Positions 34,078 to 41,017 of a stretch of 64,000 nt of DNA are shown piece after piece; position 1 is the stretch's first letter, and each line of letters begins with the position of its first letter. This stretch comes from Chryseobacterium oranimense (GTDB lineage: Bacteria; Bacteroidota; Bacteroidia; Flavobacteriales; Weeksellaceae): NCBI RefSeq assembly GCF_900129755.1, contig NZ_FQWT01000002.1, positions 558,001 to 622,000 of the forward strand, in the 5' to 3' direction. Below the pieces are notes generated by a model, which saw nothing but the letters and a program-made list of their open reading frames with translations, was not told the DNA's origin and ran no database searches. The position numbers were made by a program, and so were the translations under genes.

Positions 34078-34641
34078 ATGAAGACTCTCTTTTCAATCAA
34101 AGACTTAAGTTCACTTTTTGTTGTACTTATCGTAAGCTTTTGCATGTTAAGTTGCACCCGTTGCTCCGAACCACCTAAGGAACCTGTAAGCGACAGTTAT
34201 AAAAAGAAACTGATCAGCTATCGTGAAGGCAGAATATTGTATGACGAATACTCCAGAACCAACAACGCAATTCTTACCAAATACCGAAACGGAGAACCCG
34301 ATTCAAGATGGTACTGGTTTTCTGTGGAAGATCTGGAGGGTTATATTCATTACGTAAAGGAAACGGCTAAAAAACAGCATCTTAAAAACCCCGGAATCAG
34401 GATTTATATGGGAAAATACCCGATGAACCATCCCAGAAATAAAATGGCAAAACCTGAGTATGCCGGCTATCAGACTATATTTCTGGTGCCGACTGCTCAA
34501 GGTTTAAAACAAGACAATCCTAATGTAAAGTCCAGAGCAATTATTTCAACGGACGAAAATAAAAATCTGACAGACATGGAAGTTCTGAATATGACCAATT
34601 TGGCTCCTCCTCCTAAAGTATCCACAGCCGATATGCCTTAA
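34078..34641 (+). CDS. Lipoprotein, first gene of signalling unit
   Basis: 187 residues from the ATG at 34078, which is placed correctly behind the promoter and gives a lipoprotein signal (LFVVLIVSFCMLSC; lipobox MLSC). The mature part has YKKKLISYREGRILYDEYSRT and two conserved-looking motifs, DSRWYWFSVEDLEGYI and GIRIYMGKYPMNHPRNK. No enzyme motif is recognised. The last third lists residues typical of a surface-exposed tail. It is followed at 11 bp by the six-helix membrane protein; both precede a histidine kinase and its regulator, so a role as sensor or secreted ligand partner is plausible but not shown. Confidence 0.72.
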   Translation: MKTLFSIKDLSSLFVVLIVSFCMLSCTRCSEPPKEPVSDSYKKKLISYREGRILYDEYSRTNNAILTKYRNGEPDSRWYWFSVEDLEGYIHYVKETAKKQHLKNPGIRIYMGKYPMNHPRNKMAKPEYAGYQTIFLVPTAQGLKQDNPNVKSRAIISTDENKNLTDMEVLNMTNLAPPPKVSTADMP

Positions 34642-34652
34642 AAATAAAAGTC

Positions 34653-35294
34653 ATGAACTGGAACATAGAAATAGGGAAGCAAATATCTATGGTGATATCG
34701 CTTCTGGTGATCGCTTTGATGGTCATCAAATACAGGAAAATCGGGAAAGAGAATTTGTTTTTTATCGCAGGATATATCTTATTCTCCCTGATTGATATTT
34801 TTTGCTATTTCTATTTTAAATCTACTCATCAATCTACCGAAATGTTCTATGTGATTGGCTTTCTAATGGTCGTATTCTGTATGTACCTGCTGTATTATTT
34901 TCAGCTCCTGTATTGGCACGTTCTTAAAAAATTACAGCTTTTTTTACTGGTTCTTTTTGTTGGTAATATTGCTGTAATGTTTTATACGGAGGAAGACCTG
35001 CTGCATCATTTTTCTTTTAACATGCTGTATATCAATATCCTCTTGTTGTTATTTTCCATTATTTTATTTTTATATCAGACCTTTAATTCCGATAAAATAC
35101 TGGAACTTAACAATTACCTGCCTTTTTGGATATCGGTGTCTTTATTGATTCTTTTTATCGGGAGTATTCCTATCCTGTATTTCAGGACTACTGTTTCAGA
35201 ACATATTTATTTTTTCATTTTGTTTATGTTGAATCTTATCAGTAACGGAATACTCATGTTAGGATTGATCTGGAATAAAACTGGACAGACTTAG
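34653..35294 (+). CDS. Six-helix inner-membrane protein of unknown function
   Basis: 213 residues, almost entirely hydrophobic, with about six to seven membrane helices (MVISLLVIALMVI, LFFIAGYILFSLI, FYVIGFLMVVFCMYLLYY, LFLLVLFVGNIAVMFY, INILLLLFSIILFLY, FWISVSLLILFIGSIPILY, IYFFILFMLNLISNGILML). No recognisable channel or enzyme motif. The following histidine kinase has only one membrane helix and no sensor domain, so this protein may serve as its membrane sensor. Gaps of 11 bp and 18 bp to its neighbours indicate one operon. Confidence 0.75.
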   Translation: MNWNIEIGKQISMVISLLVIALMVIKYRKIGKENLFFIAGYILFSLIDIFCYFYFKSTHQSTEMFYVIGFLMVVFCMYLLYYFQLLYWHVLKKLQLFLLVLFVGNIAVMFYTEEDLLHHFSFNMLYINILLLLFSIILFLYQTFNSDKILELNNYLPFWISVSLLILFIGSIPILYFRTTVSEHIYFFILFMLNLISNGILMLGLIWNKTGQT

Positions 35295-35312
35295 ATAAGC
35301 ATTTTTTGAAGT

Positions 35313-36083
35313 ATGGAAGAAAATAATTTGGTTATTACCTTCACCATTACCTTACTTATTGTCGTTTTAATGATGATCTTCATCTATGTGGTCTTTATCA
35401 AAAAGAAAACAAGCCTGCTGATAGCGCAAAAAGAAAAAGATATGCGGTTTGAGAAAGAACTGGCTACTTCACAGGTGGAAATAAAGGAACAGACGCTGAA
35501 TTATATTGGCCAGGAATTGCATGATGATGTGGGTCAGAAACTCTCAGTGGTTCGTTTACGGCAAAATCAGCTGATTTCCAAACTGAAAAATGCAGAAAAG
35601 GAAGAACTAAATGAATTAAGTGAACTTTTGGGCGAATGCATCCAGGATATCAGGAATTTATCCAAAACACTGATCACGGAGCAGATTATCCATTTCGGCC
35701 TGACAGAATCCATAGAAAGAGAAGTAAAAAGGATTCAGAAACTAAAATTATTAAAAATAGATTTCATCACCCAGAAACAGGATATCGACATTTCTCCAAA
35801 ACATGGACTTATACTCTTCAGGATCATTCAGGAAAGCATCAATAATATTTTAAAGCATTCCAGAGCCAAAAATGTATCCATAAGGCTGGAAGACAACCCT
35901 GACATTTTACGAATTTATATTTCGGATAATGGAAAAGGCTTTGATACCACCAAAATACAGGACGGTTCGGGATTGAAGAATATGGAACTGAGGGCAAAAT
36001 TAATCCATGCTGAATTTTCCATACAGTCGGAAATTGATAAAGGAACACAGACCTCAATAACCTATCATAAACATTTAACATGA
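35313..36083 (+). CDS. Sensor histidine kinase of the NarX/HPK7 type, no sensor domain
   Basis: 256 residues: one N-terminal membrane helix (FTITLLIVVLMMIFIYVVF), a short coiled coil, then HisKA_3 with YIGQELHDDVGQKL (phosphorylated His70), and an HATPase_c domain with NNILKHSRA, YISDNGKGFD and GSGLKNMELRAKL. The output region lacks a periplasmic or PAS sensor, so it must be controlled through other proteins, most likely the two genes upstream. The stop overlaps the start of the response-regulator gene by four bases. Confidence 0.9.
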   Translation: MEENNLVITFTITLLIVVLMMIFIYVVFIKKKTSLLIAQKEKDMRFEKELATSQVEIKEQTLNYIGQELHDDVGQKLSVVRLRQNQLISKLKNAEKEELNELSELLGECIQDIRNLSKTLITEQIIHFGLTESIEREVKRIQKLKLLKIDFITQKQDIDISPKHGLILFRIIQESINNILKHSRAKNVSIRLEDNPDILRIYISDNGKGFDTTKIQDGSGLKNMELRAKLIHAEFSIQSEIDKGTQTSITYHKHLT

Positions 36084-36724
36084 AAACTATCCCTATAGCT
36101 ATCGTTGATGATCACACTCTGATGTCCAAGGCACTGGAGAACATGATCATGGAAAACCCGCAGTACAGTGTTATCATGAATTGTCCTAACGGTGAAGATT
36201 TCATAGCTGCCATAGAGAACGCTCCCGAATTGCCGGCCGTTGTGCTAATGGACATCAACATGCCTTATAAAAACGGTATAGAAACCACAGAATGGCTAAC
36301 CGAGCATCATCCTGATATAAAAGTAATTGCCCTGACCATGGAAGACGATGAAAAAGTACTCATCAAAATGCTGAAAGCCGGAGCAAAAGGATATCTGCTG
36401 AAAGATATGCAGCCTGCCATTCTCTTTCAGGCAATAGATACTGTATTTGATAAAGGCAGTTTCTATACTGATTTTGTCGCCCAGAAATTATTGAAAGTAA
36501 AATCAGAAAACATAAAAAACGCTTCCCTTCTTTCCGAATTAAAGGACCGGGAAAAGGAATTCATCAAATGGGCCTGCAGCGAACTTACCTACAAAGAAAT
36601 TGCGGACAAAATGTTCCTCAGCCCTAAAACCATCGACGGTTACAGGGATTCCGTCTTCACCAAGCTGGAAATAAAGAACAGAGCCGGGCTTGTCCTTTTT
36701 GCCTTAAAGCATGATCTGTGCTGA
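36080..36724 (+). CDS. NarL/LuxR-type response regulator
   Basis: 214 residues. The receiver domain has the acidic pair in IAIVDDHTLM, the phosphoacceptor Asp58 in VLMDINMPYKNG, and the Lys in YLLKDMQP. The C-terminal LuxR-type helix-turn-helix reads LTYKEIADKMFLSPKTIDGY. It forms a cognate pair with the overlapping kinase gene. The metacaspase-trypsin unit begins 480 bp downstream and is a possible target. Confidence 0.92.
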   Translation: MKTIPIAIVDDHTLMSKALENMIMENPQYSVIMNCPNGEDFIAAIENAPELPAVVLMDINMPYKNGIETTEWLTEHHPDIKVIALTMEDDEKVLIKMLKAGAKGYLLKDMQPAILFQAIDTVFDKGSFYTDFVAQKLLKVKSENIKNASLLSELKDREKEFIKWACSELTYKEIADKMFLSPKTIDGYRDSVFTKLEIKNRAGLVLFALKHDLC

Positions 36725-36765
36725 TTCGGTTTTTCCTTTAAACAAACATTTATAGCTCAATATTC

Positions 36766-36800
36766 ATCCGGTAGATTTTACAATTTTCCGGATTTTTTTG
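36766..36800 (+). terminator. Probable intrinsic terminator of signalling operon
   Basis: ATCCGG (36766-36771) pairs with CCGGAT (36788-36793) across a 16-base A+T-rich loop, followed by seven T residues. The loop is long, so strength is uncertain. Confidence 0.5.
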
Positions 36801-36812
36801 TTTTTAGTTGTA

Positions 36813-36844
36813 TTGAAGAGTTTTGTTGTAAAAAATTATGTTTG
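36813..36844 (+). promoter_or_regulatory. Candidate promoter for the metacaspase-trypsin unit
   Basis: TTG at 36813-36815 and TATGTTTG at 36837-36844 fit the Bacteroidota consensus with 21 bp between. It lies directly after the terminator of the upstream operon. If used, the metacaspase mRNA would have an unusually long leader of about 350 nt. Confidence 0.4.
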
Positions 36845-37147
36845 TTTTTTTACGCAAAGTTCAATTTTTTAATGCTGTATAAGGAAAGCAAAGGAAGAAT
36901 CAATTTCATTGATTCGATTAAGCAGGCTTCTTATCTGAGCTTTCATCATTTACCAGTATCTACAATCATTCGTGTAATCTGCAATCCGTGGCTAAAAACT
37001 CATCACTCATTAGAATTGTCACGCAATATAAAGACCTACCTCTTGTTGACCATCAAAAAAGGTGTTTTTCCTGCCATATAATCAGTCCTTTGCCTCTGTT
37101 TTCACTTTCTTAAATGATGGAATTTTGTCCTGTAAAATAACACTTGA
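36845..37147. other. Long apparent leader region before the metacaspase gene
   Basis: About 300 bp without a credible gene. A 79-codon plus-strand frame at 36842-37081 has no good start context, no family resemblance, and an unusual mixture of Phe, Ile and His. The region could be a long 5' leader or contain a small RNA, but I see no clear fold apart from the motif at 37148. Confidence 0.4.
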
Positions 37148-37202
37148 AGGCGGAACCCGAAAAGCCTAAACAGAGTAGGGAGCATTTTAAAAACTAATAA
37201 CA
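37148..37202 (+). ncRNA. Structured leader motif, copy 1 (upstream of metacaspase gene)
   Basis: AGGC (37148-37151) can pair with GCCT (37164-37167) around the core GGAACCCGAAAA. AGAGTAGG follows at 37172-37179, 23 bases before the ATG. The same arrangement recurs in front of the trypsin-like gene at 38054. The outermost pair is A-U here and U-A there, while the core is the same apart from one C/U change. No known riboswitch class is recognised. It may be a cis-acting RNA or a shared translation signal. Confidence 0.55.
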
Positions 37203-38048
37203 ATGAAAAAAGCACTAATAGTAGGAATTAATGACTATGCCCCTATCGGATCAGGCGGCCCGGACCTAAACGGATGTATCAATGATGCACGCGACATGGC
37301 CAATACATTGGTAATATGCGGTTTTGATCCGGCAAAGATTAAAATTCTCACCAATCAAAATGCTACCAGAGCCAATATATTAAATTACCTGAAATCATTG
37401 GTTAACAGCAGTGTAAAAGGAGACTCTCTTGTCTTTTATTATTCAGGACATGGAACCAGGGTAGCCAATATAGGAACAGATCTGGAAATTGACGGTATGG
37501 ATGAAGCTATTTGTCCTCACGATTATGCAAGTGCCGGTGTGATCCGGGATGATGATTTCAAAACGGTGCTCAGTAAACTGAAAGCCGGTGTAAACCTGGA
37601 AGTTATTTTCGATTGCTGCCATTCAGGAACGGGAACCCGCAAAATGGATCTCGGGCTAGATCTGGAACTTTCTTATGAAACCCCACGCTTCATTCCTCCT
37701 ATGCTTGAAGATGAATTTTATATGACCTATGCAAGCGAAATGCAGTCGTCCAAAAATTCAAAAAAAGCAATTACCATGACCAAAGCTTTAGTCCCGGTCA
37801 CTGGAATGAACCACACATTATGGGCCGCTTCTAAAGACAACCAGGTATCCATGGAAGGAAATATGAGCGGGCAGATCAGGGGATATTTCACCTATCATTT
37901 ATGTAAAATATTAAGGGCGACCAACGGTAATATTGTAAGAAAAACACTCGATAAACAGATTGCCATAGCTCTGGCAGCAATGGGTGCCGCACAAATCAAC
38001 CAGACAGAAAGCATCCCGGCAGAATTTTCTCAAAAAATATTCTCATAA
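37203..38048 (+). CDS. Metacaspase-like cysteine protease (peptidase C14)
   Basis: 281 residues made almost wholly of one caspase-fold domain. KALIVGINDYAPIG opens the p20 half; LVFYYSGHGTRV carries catalytic His83, and EVIFDCCHSGTGTRKM carries catalytic Cys139. The p10-like part has LWAASKDNQVSMEG and GYFTYHLCKIL. This is the metacaspase/CHF pattern, whose members usually cleave after Arg or Lys. There is no signal peptide and no extra domain, so it is a cytosolic protease whose trigger must come from elsewhere. The trypsin-like zymogen gene follows 64 bp later, and both share the same leader motif, so a functional pair is likely. No gasdermin-like gene lies nearby. Confidence 0.92.
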   Translation: MKKALIVGINDYAPIGSGGPDLNGCINDARDMANTLVICGFDPAKIKILTNQNATRANILNYLKSLVNSSVKGDSLVFYYSGHGTRVANIGTDLEIDGMDEAICPHDYASAGVIRDDDFKTVLSKLKAGVNLEVIFDCCHSGTGTRKMDLGLDLELSYETPRFIPPMLEDEFYMTYASEMQSSKNSKKAITMTKALVPVTGMNHTLWAASKDNQVSMEGNMSGQIRGYFTYHLCKILRATNGNIVRKTLDKQIAIALAAMGAAQINQTESIPAEFSQKIFS

Positions 38049-38053
38049 CATTC

Positions 38054-38112
38054 TGGCGGAATCCGAAAAGCCATCCAAAGAGTAGGAAAAAACTGACAAA
38101 AACTAAACAATC
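38054..38112 (+). ncRNA. Structured leader motif, copy 2 (upstream of trypsin-like gene)
   Basis: TGGC (38054-38057) pairs with GCCA (38070-38073) around the core GGAATCCGAAAA, and AGAGTAGG follows at 38079-38086, 26 bases before the ATG. Compared with copy 1 at 37148 the closing pair has swapped from A-U to U-A, which suggests selection on an RNA fold. It lies between two co-oriented genes with no terminator between them. Confidence 0.55.
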
Positions 38113-39123
38113 ATGTCTAAAACTGAAAGTAACAAACCAATGACAGCGGAAGAAGTATCAAGACTTAAAACCGTTAAAGCAAAATCAGCTGAAAAATTAA
38201 CCAATGCCGAAAAACTAACAAACCAGGGACCCGCCATGGAAACCATTGACGGACGGTCTTTCCCAAAAGGAATGAAATCGATCGGAATGCCTGCCAACGA
38301 AAAAGCTGCAGAAGGAAAAGTACTGGAAACCGATCACTTCTATCCTACTCATTCAGATTTTGAGTACCAGCCTAAGCTTGAGGCTAAAAAAGATCGTAAG
38401 CCGAAATTTATTGAAAGAGAATCTTTCTTAGCCGCAGAAGGGGTAAAAACTATATTCGGTCCTGATCAGAGAAAAGTATATAACTCTACTGCCTATCCCT
38501 GGCGATGCGTAGGAAGAGTAGAAAGCGCATTGGGTTCAGGAAGCGGAGTGATGATCGGTCCGAGACACCTCCTTACCTGTGCCCATATTGTAGACTGGCA
38601 GCCTAATAACACCACAGGCTGGCTGAAATTCACACCTATGTATTATAATGGAAGTGCACCTTACGGAAGTGCCTGGGGTACATTAACTTATTATAAATAC
38701 AAAGTGGCGGGACCTACCATTGATTCAACGGAAATCCAGTACGATTATGTAGTCATAGTTCTGGACAGACCCATTGGAAACAGTACAGGATGGCTGGGTT
38801 CAAAATCATATTCCGATTCGTGGGATGGCGGGGCTTACTGGACGCATGCAGGTTATCCGGGAGATTTAACGGGAACGCAAAGACCTACTTACCAGACAGG
38901 AATTGCTTTAGATGGTGATTTTTGGAGCGCAGACGATAATGAAAGTATGAGCCACAAAGCAGATATCTGGCCAGGACAAAGCGGCGGCCCGTTCTGGGGT
39001 TACTGGGATGGAACTCCATATGCCGTTGCTACACAAAGTGCCCATAATCCAAGTGAAAATTTTGCAAGTGGCGGTTCTGATCTTGTTAACCTTGTTATAA
39101 GAGCCCGAAACGAGCATCCTTAA
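38113..39123 (+). CDS. Trypsin/glutamyl-endopeptidase-like serine protease with prodomain
   Basis: 336 residues, no signal peptide. Residues 1-112 are a charged, Lys/Glu-rich leader. From 113, TIFGPDQRKVYNSTAYPWR aligns with the mature N-terminus of Bacillus glutamyl endopeptidases (SVIGSD-RTRVTNTTAYPYR, recalled). Catalytic residues: His158 in LLTCAHIVD, Asp211 in YDYVVIVLD, Ser290 in WPGQSGGPF; the GYPGD element is also kept. The implied maturation cut is EGVK/TIF, after Lys112, a bond a basic-specific metacaspase could cut. The S1-pocket His of Glu-specific enzymes (AVH) reads AVA here, so the preference is probably not Glu. The pair with the upstream metacaspase gene suggests a zymogen cascade. 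A strong terminator follows. Confidence 0.9.
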   Translation: MSKTESNKPMTAEEVSRLKTVKAKSAEKLTNAEKLTNQGPAMETIDGRSFPKGMKSIGMPANEKAAEGKVLETDHFYPTHSDFEYQPKLEAKKDRKPKFIERESFLAAEGVKTIFGPDQRKVYNSTAYPWRCVGRVESALGSGSGVMIGPRHLLTCAHIVDWQPNNTTGWLKFTPMYYNGSAPYGSAWGTLTYYKYKVAGPTIDSTEIQYDYVVIVLDRPIGNSTGWLGSKSYSDSWDGGAYWTHAGYPGDLTGTQRPTYQTGIALDGDFWSADDNESMSHKADIWPGQSGGPFWGYWDGTPYAVATQSAHNPSENFASGGSDLVNLVIRARNEHP

Positions 39124-39143
39124 CCAATTTATTATCTTTACTG

Positions 39144-39173
39144 AAGAGCCCGGCTAATGCCGGGCTCTTTTTA
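39144..39173 (+). terminator. Strong intrinsic terminator of protease unit
   Basis: AAGAGCCCGGC (39144-39154) pairs with GCCGGGCTCTT (39159-39169) over a four-base loop and is followed by a T-run. It ends the metacaspase-trypsin unit. Confidence 0.9.
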
Positions 39174-39233
39174 TATGCTTCCTGAACTTCAAACTGATAT
39201 TTAAAAATACAGGAATTAAATTATTTTAATGAT

Positions 39234-40151
39234 TTACTGTTCAACAATTGTAAGTGCATTATATACTCCACTTCCCGAAACATCAAACTGACTGATTGTA
39301 CCATCAAATGCTACTGTAATCCAGGTAAAAGGTCTTAATTTATCACCCTTATTTAAATAGACACTTACAGTACAGGCTGAGCCTACCGGTACGGCATTAG
39401 GGCTTCCTCCGGTATCGGAAGAATATCCGTTATTGGTTTTTACCCTTTGGGTGATGGTACCTGCCGAATTTCTAACTTCCCAAATTGCCTCTGTCTGGTT
39501 ATTGGAACCGGTATTTACCTGGCTGGATTGTAGTGCGAAGGTAAAAGTTGCAAAATACACACCGTCACGCGGTGCTATAAATTCACCTGTAGCAGGATCA
39601 AAGTTGGAGGTTGGAACACCCGAATCTGAATCTAGTTTTTCTGTCCAATTGGTTAAATAAGAAGACCTTCTCTGGACAATACCGGATTTAGGCCCTATTT
39701 CTGAAGGGGTTGCACTTTCAAATACATAGGTATCCTGAGTAGTTTTACTCGCCATTACTATAATACGAGGTTTTCCTTTAGGGAAAAAGCTCACCCAGTT
39801 TGTACCGTCGGAAAATTCTAAATAACCCTTTACACCAATAGCAGGACTGTTCACATATCGTAGCGCACCAGCACCAGCCTGAGAAGCGGTTTTTGTAGTA
39901 TTACCAATAGCGATAGTCCCATTATTTGTACCGCCGCGCAAATCCAGTGCTACTTTTGGATTAGCTGTCTGTACACCTATTCTTCCGGAATTATTAATGA
40001 TAATATTGCCTGCATCTGTTTTTATTTCGACAGGATTGGTTGGATTGGGTACCCCTATTCCTATCTGAGCATTTATTTGTGTTACTGCAATTGGCAAAAC
40101 AATAAAGGCACTGATCAATCTTTTTATTTTATTTTTTGGTCCCATCATCAT
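39234..40151 (-). CDS. Secreted C1q-like protein, paralogue 3
   Basis: 305 residues with a signal peptide (FIVLPIAVTQINAQ) starting IGIGVPNP. The N-terminal half repeats the pattern IKTDAGNIIINNSGRIGV and DLRGGTNNGTIAIG, then KGYLEFSDGTNWVSFF. The C-terminal ~150 residues form a C1q/TNF-like jelly-roll (FDPATGEFIAPRDGVYFATF, DKLRPFTW). Same architecture as the two genes upstream, with which it forms a leftward tandem with 7-bp spacing. Family members are surface or spore-like exported proteins of unknown ligand. No T9SS tail is visible. Confidence 0.78.
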   Translation of the reverse strand: MMMGPKNKIKRLISAFIVLPIAVTQINAQIGIGVPNPTNPVEIKTDAGNIIINNSGRIGVQTANPKVALDLRGGTNNGTIAIGNTTKTASQAGAGALRYVNSPAIGVKGYLEFSDGTNWVSFFPKGKPRIIVMASKTTQDTYVFESATPSEIGPKSGIVQRRSSYLTNWTEKLDSDSGVPTSNFDPATGEFIAPRDGVYFATFTFALQSSQVNTGSNNQTEAIWEVRNSAGTITQRVKTNNGYSSDTGGSPNAVPVGSACTVSVYLNKGDKLRPFTWITVAFDGTISQFDVSGSGVYNALTIVEQ

Positions 40152-40158
40152 ATATTTT

Positions 40159-41007
40159 TTACAATTCGCTGATGCTTAAATTATTTAATTTACCGTCGTT
40201 CAGAGTGTTTCGGGCACTCCCAATATTATGTCTCACACTAAACCGTATGGTATCATCTTTTTTAAGATTGAAGATAGCGTTACAATTGCCTCCTATAAAG
40301 TTACTTACTGCACCGGCCTGAAAAGCAGGGTAAGAATTTACAGTTTTGAATACAGGGATGTTATTCGTGCTCTGACTGCTCTCTATCGCAGTTTCTATAA
40401 ATGTATTTTTAGGTATATTTCCATTAGCCAGGGTAATATTGAAAGAAACCAGATAAAAACCATCACGCGGAGCTTTAAAAATTCCAGTTGCCGGATCAAA
40501 GTCTCCACCAGCACCGGTACCTAAATCAACGGTTTCCGTCCAGTTTGTAATGACTGTTGTGGTAGCACTTGAAATGCTTTGTGCAGAGGATTTACTGGCA
40601 TTCACCAATGCTTTGGTCGGAGGAGCCAGAGGCAGTGCTATCCATTGTTCGCCATCAGAATATTCTAAAAATCCACCGGCATTGTAACGTATTGCTCCTC
40701 CGCCTGCTGCAGCAGGACTCTGAGTATTAGTTCCCAATCCAATGATTCTCTGGTCGCTAGAAGATCGAAGGTCTACTTTAGTAACCGGATTTAAAAGCCC
40801 AACGCCTATCTGTCCTTGTGATGAAATAACAACATCATTGGATATTTTTGTTGCATCAGGAGCAGCGCCGTTATCTTTCCCTGCATCTATGTGTAAAGGC
40901 TGCGCAGGAGTGGGAGTGAAAAATCCTACCTGTGCAGTGGTTTTAATTGCAGAGAAGAATAAAATACAAGCGAATAGTTTATAAGTTATACCGATTTGCT
41001 TTTTCAT
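40159..41007 (-). CDS. Secreted C1q-like protein, paralogue 2
   Basis: 282 residues with a signal peptide (LFACILFFSAIKTTAQ) and the same layout as its neighbours: VGFFTPTPAQPLHIDAGK, NPVTKVDLRSSSDQRIIGLG, GGFLEYSDGEQWIALP, and a C1q/TNF-like C-terminus (FDPATGIFKAPRDGFYLVSF). Middle member of a three-gene tandem, 7-10 bp from each neighbour. Function unknown. Confidence 0.78.
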   Translation of the reverse strand: MKKQIGITYKLFACILFFSAIKTTAQVGFFTPTPAQPLHIDAGKDNGAAPDATKISNDVVISSQGQIGVGLLNPVTKVDLRSSSDQRIIGLGTNTQSPAAAGGGAIRYNAGGFLEYSDGEQWIALPLAPPTKALVNASKSSAQSISSATTTVITNWTETVDLGTGAGGDFDPATGIFKAPRDGFYLVSFNITLANGNIPKNTFIETAIESSQSTNNIPVFKTVNSYPAFQAGAVSNFIGGNCNAIFNLKKDDTIRFSVRHNIGSARNTLNDGKLNNLSISEL

Positions 41008-41017
41008 AATCTATATC

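Noticed and set aside
36842..37081. 79-codon plus-strand frame before the metacaspase gene
   Set aside because: No good start context, no family resemblance, residue use unlike neighbours; overlaps a promoter-like box. More likely a chance frame in an A+T-rich leader.
36725..37202. tRNA or known riboswitch in the metacaspase leader
   Set aside because: The 4-bp stem with GGAAYCCGAAAA core does not fit a tRNA or the TPP, cobalamin, SAM, glycine, fluoride or c-di-GMP consensus as I know them.
36725..39233. Bacterial gasdermin operon
   Set aside because: The protease types fit, but no gasdermin-sized gene lies next to them on either strand; only the response regulator and C1q-like genes flank the unit.
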